Positions 16,685-24,102 of a DNA stretch of 64,000 nucleotides are shown piece by piece (position 1 is the first letter of the stretch; every line of letters starts with the position of its first letter). The translations under genes and the position numbers were made by a program. Origin of the DNA: UBA1181 sp045226255 (lineage in GTDB: Bacteria > Bacteroidota > Bacteroidia > Bacteroidales > Paludibacteraceae); NCBI GenBank assembly GCA_045226255.1, contig JBGVCG010000022.1, positions 124,001 through 188,000 of the forward strand, given 5' to 3'. The notes under the pieces are model-generated. The model had not been told where the DNA came from and did no database searches. It worked only from the letters and a program-made list of their open reading frames with translations.

Positions 16685-17433
16685 TTTTCCCATACTCCCA
16701 TGTATTTGAGATAGACGTACAAGGCGCCCATTTGACTCAGCTTAAAACCGTAGTATCCGTCCATGAAACCTAGCTTGAAGATGTAGTTGGCGATGAATCG
16801 GTAGATTGCCTTGATGTAGATGACGAATTTACTGTGTTTCTTCCCTCTTCTTTTTAGGTCGATGGCACCCAATCGTCCGTACTCCCTTGTTTTCCTTTCG
16901 TGTTGCTCCACGCTGTCGTAGGTGTAGTGTTTCAGAATCCCCTTCATGTTCACGACGCTGAAAGGCTGTTGGCACTCCACCTCTTCGTGCACCAGCTTGT
17001 CATTCCAATTGGCGTGGGTGCGGTTGAATATCCTCACTTTGGACTCGTATCCACCGTTGTAGAACCGTATCAGTTTGCCGCAATAATAGTTCTGCCTTCT
17101 CATGGCGTAGACCGTCGAGTCATCTTTTAGACCTTCTTGTTTCAGATTGAGGATGAACTCGGCGAGTTCGGGCGATAGCTCTTCGTCCGCATCGAGACTA
17201 ATAATCCAGTCGTGGTTGGCAAGGCTGACGGCGAAACGTTTCTGCGGACCATAGCCGGAGAATTCGTGCTGCACGAACTTGCAGCCCAATCCCTTGCATA
17301 TCTCTTCCGTCCTGTCTGTGGAGAAAGAGTCCACAACAATCGTTTCGTCTGCAATCACCCCTATCGAGCGTATGCAACGCTCGATCTTTTTCTCTTCATT
17401 CCGAGTGATGATGACTGCTGAGATGTTTGCCAT
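16681..17433 (-). CDS. Family 2 glycosyltransferase, LPS core type (WaaE/KdtX-like)
   Basis: 250-residue GT-A glycosyltransferase. It opens ISAVIITRNEEKKIERCIRSI and has the nucleotide-sugar-binding DSFSTDRT, the metal-binding WIISLDADEELSPEL (DxD-type), and the RRQNYYCGKLIRFYNGGYESKVRIF region seen in WaaE/KdtX-type LPS core glucosyltransferases. It is cytoplasmic or peripheral to the inner membrane. It is the first gene of a minus-strand run: glycosyltransferase, LPS-type kinase, sbcD, sbcC. The donor sugar cannot be told from sequence. Confidence 0.85.
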   Translation of the reverse strand: MANISAVIITRNEEKKIERCIRSIGVIADETIVVDSFSTDRTEEICKGLGCKFVQHEFSGYGPQKRFAVSLANHDWIISLDADEELSPELAEFILNLKQEGLKDDSTVYAMRRQNYYCGKLIRFYNGGYESKVRIFNRTHANWNDKLVHEEVECQQPFSVVNMKGILKHYTYDSVEQHERKTREYGRLGAIDLKRRGKKHSKFVIYIKAIYRFIANYIFKLGFMDGYYGFKLSQMGALYVYLKYMGVWEK

Positions 17434-17653
17434 TTTTCAGTTATGAATATTGTTTACCTGCTTCCCACTAAATGGGACTACGAATATACTACTATTTTTG
17501 ATATTTTTTGTTTGCGTTGCTTGAAATCTTTTCTCTCTCTTGCGTTGTTTATGCTTGTGGGGGTCCTTTTCCCGCGTCGAGTTTGTGATTGTGCACTGAT
17601 TCGTAGAAACATTGTGTTGTTTGGGGCTTTTTTTAGATGGATACAAAAAAAAT

Positions 17654-17688
17654 GAATGCGACTCGTTTCACAACGTGTCGCATTCTTT
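17654..17688. terminator. Hairpin, probable terminator
   Basis: Stem GAATGCGAC (17654-17662) with GTCGCATTC (17676-17684). On the plus strand TTTTC follows; on the minus strand CATTTTTTTT follows. It could act in both directions. Confidence 0.55.
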
Positions 17689-17964
17689 TCGTGGTTTTTC
17701 TTAAAGTTATTTAAATATCTATCAGTGAGAGCAAAGATACCATTTTCTGAGTCAATCGCAAATAAATAACGAAAGAAATTTAACTGTGATTTAAAATAAT
17801 ATCATATTTCTATTATATTTGGATATTGTAACATTTTTGGTTCGCTTTTGTGCCGATCCCAGAGGATGGCACTCGGATTGCTTACGATGCCGGCGATTTG
17901 ATCCGCTTTCCCTTATTAGAAGGAGTAAAATTGAAACCAGGTGACCTGTTGTTGGGTATATGAC

Positions 17965-17998
17965 AAAAAAAATTCCACTCATCTCACGACGAATGGAA
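17965..17998 (-). terminator. Intrinsic terminator (minus strand)
   Basis: On the minus strand, TTCCATTC (17998-17991) pairs with GAGTGGAA (17980-17973) with one G-T wobble, followed by eight T. It lies about 340 bases beyond the stop of the glycosyltransferase at 18338, so it is the likely end of that transcript. Confidence 0.65.
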
Positions 17999-18337
17999 CT
18001 CTACTATTAACTTTTATAATCTTATGTATATGATGTGTATATGATTGAATATTGAAGTCTTATTTTGTTATTCGCTTATTTCGAAAACTATTATACTTGT
18101 ACCTAAATCTGTTATTCCTTTAACACGTTGCAAATGTAGAATAATTCCACAGACCATCCAAATATTCTTGTAGAAAAAATCCACTGAGATTTATTTATTA
18201 TTATTATTCAATTTTTCCGACATATATACAACTTCATCTATGCTGTAGGATAGAAACCCTTTGGAAGTCCCATTTTCCCTAAGGTTCGGGTGTTTTCGCC
18301 TTCTTCTCTTTTCTATCCAAAAAGTGAAATTTTAGAA

Positions 18338-19135
18338 TTATATCTGTTTGACATAATAATGGATCAGTCCTTTTACGTGTTGGTAGGTTGCGGCGGAAAA
18401 AAGTTTCTTTTGTGTCGTACGGTTGTAATGATGGATGATTTTGAACTGGGGTAGGATGGTGATTTCTTTCCCTGTTCGGGCGATTCTTTGGCAGAAGTCC
18501 GCATCTTCCGGTCCGTAGAATATCTTTTCATCCAAATAGCCGATTTCATCGAGGATTTCCCGCCTGAACATCTGACAAGCCCCGATGGTGTATTCTGCAG
18601 AAAATGGCGATTCCATCGACAATTCCTTGTGGTAGAATTGTTGCTCGTTTTTCTCGTTGATCCATTGGGAAAAACCTTTCGGGAAGCATTTCCTCGTGGC
18701 GAGGAGGTTCATCAGTTTGTATTTCGGCCAAGGAAGTTTTCGGCAGCTCTCTTGGGGAATACCGTTCACGTCGGTCAGCTTGCAGGCGCATAGCCCACAT
18801 TCGTTATGTTTCGTGATATGATTGAACATTCCCTCCGCCGCCTCTTTGTTCACGATGGTATCGATGTCTAATATCCATATGATATCGTTGTGGGAGAGCT
18901 TCATCCCGATGTTGCGTGCGGATGCGACGCCTTTATTCTCCGTCAGTGGGTGGAGCGTGATGCTTCCCTTGAATGAATCGAGTAGTTGGAGGGTCTTGTC
19001 CTGCGAACCGTTGTCGACCACGATGATTTCGGTTGGGATCTCCTTCGTCGCTTCCAGTATGGAGGAGATGCAGGGTTCCACGTCCCTCTCGGAGTTCCAT
19101 GTGAGGAGTATTATGGAGAGAGATTTGTCCATCAT
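18338..19135 (-). CDS. Family 2 glycosyltransferase
   Basis: 265 residues from the ATG at 19135, which overlaps the stop of the radical SAM gene; earlier in-frame codons are within that gene. GT-A features are SIILLTWNSERDVEPCISSIL, VVDNGSQDKT, NKGVASARNIG, the DxD-type WILDIDT, and the acceptor-side YGPEDADFCQRIARTG. The pattern matches rhamnosyl- or galactofuranosyl-type GT2 enzymes of surface glycan assembly, but the sugar is not determinable. It is coupled to a B12-binding radical SAM protein, an association common in Bacteroidales glycan loci. Confidence 0.83.
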   Translation of the reverse strand: MMDKSLSIILLTWNSERDVEPCISSILEATKEIPTEIIVVDNGSQDKTLQLLDSFKGSITLHPLTENKGVASARNIGMKLSHNDIIWILDIDTIVNKEAAEGMFNHITKHNECGLCACKLTDVNGIPQESCRKLPWPKYKLMNLLATRKCFPKGFSQWINEKNEQQFYHKELSMESPFSAEYTIGACQMFRREILDEIGYLDEKIFYGPEDADFCQRIARTGKEITILPQFKIIHHYNRTTQKKLFSAATYQHVKGLIHYYVKQI

Positions 19136-20571
19136 TTGTGGAACAGTTTTCTTCTTAGTGCGGTGGCGGCGATGCGGAAGTCCGACCAAGAACTGAATTT
19201 CTTTATGTGATTGAATATGAAAGAGGGACGGATGAAGAACTTCACGTTGTTCCAGAACAACATCTTCTCCATCTCTTCGCTGGATAGGTTAGGGTAGTTG
19301 ATGATGGATTTGTGCTGCACGTCGGTCGGGACGTACTCTCCTCCCTTGATCCAGTTGTTTTGTTTCGCCAGTTCGTAAAATTCGGTGCCTGGGAAAGGCG
19401 CCACAATGTTGAACATCACTTGGGATACCTTCAGCTCCTTGGCCTTCTTGAGCGTCTCCTTGATGGTCTTCTTCGTTTCGAGCGGGCTCGTGCCGATGAG
19501 GATGTTCAGTTTCACCGGCACATTGTATTTCTTCAGGAGTTGGATGCCTTCGTAAATCTGTTGGGAGGTGATTCCCTTCTTGATGTACTGGAGGATCTCG
19601 TCGTTGAAGCTCTCCACGCCTAGATCGACGAATTGGCATTGTGCCTCCGCTAGGAGCTGCGCTGTTTCTTCCGTGATGGCGTCCACACGTGCCTGGCATC
19701 CCCAACTGAGTTGGTGCTTCTTCAGACATTCGCAGATAGGGCGTAGCCTTTTGGCTGTTGTGATGAAGTTGTCGTCGATGAAGCAGATGGCCTTGTATCC
19801 TTGGCTGACCAGCATCTCGATCTCCTCGATGACGTTCTCGACGGAACGGAATGATATGAATGGCTTCTTCCCTGTCACCCGTTTGTTTTCTATCTCCCTT
19901 GCGAAGGTCAGCGAGCTTGGCACGCAGTAGATGCAATGGAAAGGACAGTTGCGGCTGGTGAGCACCGTCGTGTAGGGATGCTTCTTCAGCTTCGGGTTGG
20001 TGAAGGTGTATTGTTCGATGAAATGGCGGGCTGGGAAAGGCAGCTCGTCCAGGTCGCGTATCAGTTCGCGCGTCGGGTTGTGCGTCACCTTGCCCTCTTG
20101 GAGCCATGTGAGGCCTTTCACCTGCGAGAGGTCGCCTCCTTGCTCGATGGTCCGTACCGCCTCGGAGGTCGTCAGTTCGGGCTCGCCTCGGGCGATGATG
20201 ACGTGATCGTCCGTGAGCAGCTTGTCCGTGTAGTAGGTCACACCGGGCCCCATGGTGATGATCCAAGCGTCGGGATGGCTCTCCCTGATCAGTTGGATGC
20301 ACTTTCGGTCTGTTTCTAGGGATAGGTTTACGCACCAGAATGCGTAGATGTCGCTGTGGTCGTCTCGCAGGAAGTCGGACAGCTCTTTTTCGTCCTTCTC
20401 TTCCATCACGAAATCCATGCGCCGCACGTCGTGTCCGTCTCTTTCCAATACGGCCGCGACAATCAGCTCATAAATATTGGGCATCGGGTAGACGAGGTGC
20501 GTGCAACCGGCGGTACGCTCGGCGGGCATTTCCCCGTCCAATGCGGGCGGTACGATGAAAGTGACGACCAT
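19132..20571 (-). CDS. B12-binding domain radical SAM protein
   Basis: 479-residue protein with an N-terminal cobalamin-binding Rossmann domain (about 1-160) and a radical SAM/Elp3 domain. The cluster cysteines are Cys209, Cys213 and Cys216 in NCPFHCIYC. It has RVDAITEETAQLLAEAQCQFVDLGVES and NILIGTSPLETKKTIKETL, typical of BchE/P-methylase-like enzymes. The C-terminal 80 residues are a helical extension. This class performs methylations, cyclisations and other carbon chemistry. Coupling to the next gene, a glycosyltransferase, suggests modification of a surface lipid or glycan, but this is inference. The start is chosen at the first ATG, giving the usual VTFIVPPALDG N terminus. Confidence 0.85.
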   Translation of the reverse strand: MVVTFIVPPALDGEMPAERTAGCTHLVYPMPNIYELIVAAVLERDGHDVRRMDFVMEEKDEKELSDFLRDDHSDIYAFWCVNLSLETDRKCIQLIRESHPDAWIITMGPGVTYYTDKLLTDDHVIIARGEPELTTSEAVRTIEQGGDLSQVKGLTWLQEGKVTHNPTRELIRDLDELPFPARHFIEQYTFTNPKLKKHPYTTVLTSRNCPFHCIYCVPSSLTFAREIENKRVTGKKPFISFRSVENVIEEIEMLVSQGYKAICFIDDNFITTAKRLRPICECLKKHQLSWGCQARVDAITEETAQLLAEAQCQFVDLGVESFNDEILQYIKKGITSQQIYEGIQLLKKYNVPVKLNILIGTSPLETKKTIKETLKKAKELKVSQVMFNIVAPFPGTEFYELAKQNNWIKGGEYVPTDVQHKSIINYPNLSSEEMEKMLFWNNVKFFIRPSFIFNHIKKFSSWSDFRIAATALRRKLFHK

Positions 20572-20642
20572 AATCTCCTTTTTCTGTTGATGATACTTCT
20601 ACAAGGGAAACGTGGTGTCCCCCCTATTATTGTATGGTCGGA

Positions 20643-21569
20643 TTATTCGTTCGCCATCATTTTCTCTGCTTTTATCCTGTCCTCACCGATGGCGGCGCGC
20701 AGGTCATCTTCTGAGCAGAATTTGTTTTGTGCTCTGAGTTTGTGGAGGAACTGCATGTTGATGCGCTCTCCGTAGATATCTTCGTCAAAGTCGAATATGT
20801 TGACCTCGATGGATACTTCCCCGCCTCCGTAGGTCGGACGGGTACCGATGCAGGCCACGCCCTTGTGGGTCTCTCCCCTCACGGTGACCTTCACGGCGAA
20901 GACGCCGAAGCAAGGGATGCATTTATTCTCGATCTCCGGCTCGATGTTGGCGGTCGGGAAGCCTAGCTTCCTGCCGTTTTGTTTGCCATGGATGACTGTT
21001 CCCGAGATATTATAGTTGTAGCCGAGGTAACGGTTGGCTAGTTCGATGTCGCCTACCCCTAACAGGTTGCGGATGAAGGAGGAGCTGATAGTAAAGTCGT
21101 TTTCTTCGTAAGGATCTGCTCTCGTGACCTTCATGCCGAGTTCCTCCCCGTATGTGCAGTAGTCGTCGAAACCTTCTTCCCTGTTCTTTCCGAAGCGATG
21201 GTCGTATCCGATGAGGAGGTGCTTCACATTGAGACGGTTCTTGAGCACTTTCTCCATGAAGTCGTGGGCGCTGAGGTTGGAGACCTCCGTGGTGAATTCC
21301 ATCTGGATGCAGTAGTCCACAGGCAATCCCTTCAGCAATTCCAGTTTCTCCTCGTGGGTGTTCAGCAATTTCGGCTGATAGGCCTCATGGAGGATAATCC
21401 TAGGGTGTGGCCAGAATGTAAGAATCGCAGACTTTAGCCCTTCGCTTTTCGCTACTTTGGCCAATTGCTTCGCTAAAAACAGATGTCCATGGTGGACTCC
21501 GTCAAAGAATCCGATTGTGAGCGCAAGCCCTTCCTTACTTGCTATTCCCGTCTCCTCTATCAATTCCAT
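20643..21569 (-). CDS. ribF: Bifunctional riboflavin kinase/FAD synthetase RibF
   Basis: 308 residues from the ATG at 21569; an upstream in-frame extension to 21665 runs through the promoter. The N-terminal FAD synthetase nucleotidyltransferase domain shows TIGFFDGVHHGHLFLAK (residues about 16-32), and the C-terminal riboflavin kinase domain shows HGKQNGRKLGFPTANIE. It makes FMN and FAD in the cytoplasm. It is expressed from a TACCTTTG promoter at 21637-21644, divergent from the tRNA gene. Confidence 0.95.
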   Translation of the reverse strand: MELIEETGIASKEGLALTIGFFDGVHHGHLFLAKQLAKVAKSEGLKSAILTFWPHPRIILHEAYQPKLLNTHEEKLELLKGLPVDYCIQMEFTTEVSNLSAHDFMEKVLKNRLNVKHLLIGYDHRFGKNREEGFDDYCTYGEELGMKVTRADPYEENDFTISSSFIRNLLGVGDIELANRYLGYNYNISGTVIHGKQNGRKLGFPTANIEPEIENKCIPCFGVFAVKVTVRGETHKGVACIGTRPTYGGGEVSIEVNIFDFDEDIYGERINMQFLHKLRAQNKFCSEDDLRAAIGEDRIKAEKMMANE

Positions 21570-21636
21570 CTTACTTCTTTTTTTGTTCGAATATTTTGTA
21601 CTTTGGAGACAAAATACTACTTTTGCCTTCGTTTTG

Positions 21637-21644
21637 CAAAGGTA
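21637..21644 (-). promoter_or_regulatory. Promoter -7 box for ribF
   Basis: CAAAGGTA on the plus strand is TACCTTTG on the minus strand, 68 bases upstream of the ATG. A TTG near the expected -33 distance lies in TTGCAATTAA upstream. Confidence 0.6.
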
Positions 21645-21668
21645 ACAATTTTTAGTTAATTGCAAGCA

Positions 21669-21743
21669 GGACCCATAGCTCAGTTGGTTAGTAGCACCTG
21701 ACTCATAATCAGGGGGTCACAGGTTCAAGCCCTGTTGGGTCCA
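21669..21743 (+). tRNA. tRNA with CAU anticodon (elongator Met or lysidine Ile2)
   Basis: The acceptor stem GGACCCA pairs with TGGGTCC, with discriminator A. The anticodon arm CCTGA-CTCATAA-TCAGG has CAT in the loop. The T arm is ACAGG-TTCAAGC-CCTGT. CCA is not encoded. The D arm reads GCTCAGTTGGTTAGTAGC, one base longer than the usual GCTCAGTTGGTTAGAGC: an extra T breaks the fourth D-stem pair or is bulged. The anticodon stem is not the GGG/CCC of initiator tRNA, so it is elongator Met or the Ile2 tRNA modified by TilS. A strong terminator follows at 21751. Confidence 0.9.
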
Positions 21744-21750
21744 CATATGA

Positions 21751-21777
21751 GGAGAAACATGGTTTCTCCTTTTTTTA
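21751..21777 (+). terminator. Intrinsic terminator after the tRNA
   Basis: GGAGAAA pairs with TTTCTCC around a short loop, followed by seven T, eight bases after the tRNA 3' end. Confidence 0.8.
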
Positions 21778-22034
21778 TAATGTATTGATTGATAGATATT
21801 TGTGAATATATCTTCTCTCGGCACTTTTCTTTGTGTGGAGTTTTTCTACACCTTTGGTGGGGTGTATCTTTTTGATGTATTTCGATGAAAAAATTTTTTG
21901 GCGAAATTTTTCTTGATGATTGATTTTCACCGATTTCCGAAGTGTTTTTGAGGGTGCCGATGGGTGGAGAGGCGAGTGTAGGAAAGGGATTGCCCACAGT
22001 TTGTAATGTTGGATTTTAATTAAATATAAGAGAT

Positions 22035-22490
22035 ATGGATAAGGAAGAAAGAATCGCGCGTGCGAAAGAACTTTTTAAGAGTGGTTTCAATTGCTCTCAA
22101 TCTGTGGTGGCCGCTTTTGCGGATTTGTATGGATTGACGGAGGAGCAGGCATTGAAGATATCCGCCTCTTTCGGTGGTGGTATCGGCCGTATGCGTGAGA
22201 CTTGCGGTGCGGCTTGTGGCATCTTCCTTTTGGCCGGACTGAAGTATGGTTCGACCGACCCTAAGAACGCGGATGCGAAGGGGGAGAACTACCGTATCGT
22301 CCAGGAGTTGGCGGAGGATTTCAAGCAGGCCAATGGCTTCCTGAAGTGCCGTGATTTGCTCGGACTGGACAAGAACCTGAAGGAGAGCCCGCAACCGGAG
22401 GCGCGCACCGCCGCTTATTATGCGAAGCGTCCTTGCGTGGAGATCGTGGCTTCCGCCGCTAGGATCTGGGCGGAAAAACATGAGAAGTGA
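22035..22490 (+). CDS. C_GCAxxG_C_C family redox protein
   Basis: 151 residues of the C_GCAxxG_C_C family (putative redox-active, possibly metal-binding small proteins). The family cysteines are visible: NCSQSV near residue 20, ETCGAACG near residue 55 (the CGAxxG core), CRDLLG near 116 and CVEIV near the C terminus. Members are found in anaerobes, and their reaction is not known. It stands alone. Nothing is seen in the preceding 250 bases apart from AT-rich sequence. A palindrome GGGATGAT/ATCATCCC follows at about 22509-22530 between this gene and the convergent toxin gene. Confidence 0.85.
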   Translation: MDKEERIARAKELFKSGFNCSQSVVAAFADLYGLTEEQALKISASFGGGIGRMRETCGAACGIFLLAGLKYGSTDPKNADAKGENYRIVQELAEDFKQANGFLKCRDLLGLDKNLKESPQPEARTAAYYAKRPCVEIVASAARIWAEKHEK

Positions 22491-22572
22491 TTGTGATTCT
22501 TTATTTTAGGGGATGATGTGATATCATCCCTGCCTTTGCGAGGGGTGGCAATCGGAAATGTTGGCAGGTGGA

Positions 22573-22848
22573 TTAGTATTTTCTGAATAGGTTGGAGTGT
22601 TTACCCACCCTGATTAACTTTATTATGTCATCTTCCTTTTCAAACCAAATGAGGAGTAAATCTGGTCTTATATGTGCCTCCCAATTATTTGCATACTCCC
22701 CTTTTAATTGGTGGGTTAGGTATGGTATTCTTGGTAGAGTGCCATCCTCTTCGAGTATCTTTAATGCTTTTAATACTTTCTGTTCGTCAGACTTTGAAAG
22801 TGCTTTGAAGTCAGTACGAAATTGCCTTGTCGATTCAATTTTGTACAT
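22573..22848 (-). CDS. YafQ-family (RelE superfamily) mRNA interferase toxin
   Basis: 91-residue RelE-fold toxin with the YafQ-type pattern: FRTDFKALSKSDEQKVLKALKIL, then LKGEYANNWEAHIRPDLLLIWFEKEDDIIKLIRVGKHSNLF. The HIRPDLLLIW strand and the C-terminal VGKHSNLF match YafQ, where His and Phe are active-site residues. It would cleave mRNA at the ribosome unless bound by its antitoxin. The gene begins two bases after the antitoxin stop, in the antitoxin-first order usual for type II modules. Confidence 0.85.
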   Translation of the reverse strand: MYKIESTRQFRTDFKALSKSDEQKVLKALKILEEDGTLPRIPYLTHQLKGEYANNWEAHIRPDLLLIWFEKEDDIIKLIRVGKHSNLFRKY

Positions 22849-22850
22849 GA

Positions 22851-23054
22851 CTATGAATTTAGGTATTTCACGAGGTCATCAAAATCTTTCGCTTTATAGG
22901 TTTTCCCTTCTTTGGCCTCACGAATGGCCTTCTTTGTGGTCTCGTTTGGTTCATCGTCTTTCAGAAACTTAAAAAGGCCTGTCTTTGCTATAAAGTCAAC
23001 AATCGCTTTCGCCATCTTGTTTCGTCCGTCGTATTGAATTGTTATTGTTTCCAT
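22851..23054 (-). CDS. Antitoxin of a YafQ-type toxin-antitoxin module
   Basis: 67 residues from the ATG at 23054; the longer frame begins in the promoter. Sequence METITIQYDGRNKMAKAIVDFI followed by an acidic, Lys/Glu-rich C-terminal half, EPNETTKKAIREAKEGK, ending DDLVKYLNS. The first half would be the dimerisation and DNA-binding part, the second the toxin-binding part. It resembles small antitoxins annotated beside YafQ/RelE toxins in Bacteroidetes. Autoregulation of the TATATTTG promoter at 23082-23089 is expected for the class but not shown here. Confidence 0.75.
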   Translation of the reverse strand: METITIQYDGRNKMAKAIVDFIAKTGLFKFLKDDEPNETTKKAIREAKEGKTYKAKDFDDLVKYLNS

Positions 23055-23081
23055 AATATGATTTTCTTGTTGTTTGCATCG

Positions 23082-23089
23082 CAAATATA
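23082..23089 (-). promoter_or_regulatory. Promoter -7 box for the toxin-antitoxin pair
   Basis: CAAATATA on the plus strand reads TATATTTG on the minus strand, 28 bases upstream of the antitoxin ATG. Confidence 0.65.
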
Positions 23090-23114
23090 CTATTTTTTCA
23101 TCTATCCGCAACAA

Positions 23115-23452
23115 CTGAGTTTTGCTATCTTGGATGCGGTTCTTATATTTAGACGAGGCAACGGGCTACAATTCCACACGTAGAAAAGAGTTTACGGAGT
23201 ATGAGGCGAAATGACTGCATCAACACTAATCGCAAATAGTAAATCGTTAAATAGTATATTTTGTTCCCTGTTTTGTCTCATATTCCCCAGTTTTTTCTTC
23301 TTCCCCACCATCCGCAACGTGCCGTTTAAATATGTTAAATAATATAAAAACGGAAAAACTATTTTCGTTTAAAAAGTTTTCCACTAATTTTGCCGTGGAA
23401 TTCATGACGATGATGTGAGGCGTGGAAAGAGGTCTTATCGGAATTGTTAATT
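23115..23452. other. Intergenic region with a possible 3' gene relic
   Basis: 338 bases between divergent genes. Around 23183-23214 the plus strand reads RKEFTEYEAK and stop, which looks like the end of a former protein, but the frame upstream is broken. The last 130 bases are AT-rich and contain repeated GTTTAAAAAG/AAAACGG stretches in front of the TetR gene. No perfect TAnnTTTG box is found, although a TATATTTTG lies at about 23255. Confidence 0.4.
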
Positions 23453-24082
23453 ATGAACACGGGTAGTAAAGACAAAATCGTAAGAGGAGCGTTGAGTTTG
23501 TTTCAGGCGCAGGGGATTAAGTCGGTGACGATGGATAAGATCGCCGCCTCTTTGTCTGTTTCCAAGCGAACGATCTATGAGCATTTCGCCGACAAGGAGG
23601 CGTTGGTCACTGAGTGTCTTGCCTGCTTCAAGCAGGACTACGATTCGAGGCGGGAGGAGATCCGTCGCGCGACGGACAATACCCTTTCCTATTTGTTGGA
23701 GGTTTTCCGCTATTCGGTCTCGATGATGCGCGTCATCAATGTGAATTTCTTTTCTGATGCGAAAGCGATGTTTCCTGAACATGTCGAGGCGGTGAAGATG
23801 AACCGGAGGGCGCAAATCGCGCATATCCAGGAGATGATAGAGAAATCCCAAGAGGAGGGCCATATCATCAAATCATTTTCCCCGATGGTATTGGCGGAGG
23901 TCTATTATGAGATGATGAACTCCCTCCACGTGTCGGGTGTGTACGACTTTACCCGCACACCGGCGTCCGAGGTTTTAAGGGTTCTGTACAACATCTATTT
24001 CCGTGGCGTGGCGACAGAGCAGGGCTTGGTTATCATGAAGAATCTTCTTAGTGGCGAAGAGGAGAATTGGAAAGAAGAATAA
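23453..24082 (+). CDS. TetR/AcrR family transcriptional regulator
   Basis: 209 residues from the ATG at 23453 (a TTG three codons earlier is possible). The N-terminal helix-turn-helix is clear: KIVRGALSLFQAQGIKSVTMDKIAASLSVSKRTIYEHFADKEAL (about residues 8-51). The C-terminal ligand domain is all-helical and divergent. The gene starts a plus-strand run with TolC-type, adaptor and RND pump genes and is separated from them by only 20 bases, so it very probably controls the efflux operon. Ligand unknown. Confidence 0.9.
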   Translation: MNTGSKDKIVRGALSLFQAQGIKSVTMDKIAASLSVSKRTIYEHFADKEALVTECLACFKQDYDSRREEIRRATDNTLSYLLEVFRYSVSMMRVINVNFFSDAKAMFPEHVEAVKMNRRAQIAHIQEMIEKSQEEGHIIKSFSPMVLAEVYYEMMNSLHVSGVYDFTRTPASEVLRVLYNIYFRGVATEQGLVIMKNLLSGEEENWKEE

Positions 24083-24102
24083 TGAGTTAATGTAACATAA
24101 AT

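Larger units (their letters stand above)
17434..18337. other. Intergenic region with terminators and a gene relic
   Basis: 904 bases without a convincing intact gene. It contains a hairpin at 17654-17688 and a stronger minus-strand terminator at 17965-17998. A TATATTTG box lies at 17815-17822. A plus-strand open stretch (about 17836-17961) reads as a plausible protein C terminus (VPIPEDGTRIAYDAGDL then LKPGDLLLGI and stop) and may be a relic. The rest (18001-18337) is AT-rich and shows nothing further. Confidence 0.5.

Noticed and set aside
17443..17655. 70-codon plus-strand ORF with a hydrophobic middle
   Set aside because: Lies divergent from the glycosyltransferase in its likely promoter region; no TAnnTTTG box and AT-rich random-looking composition.
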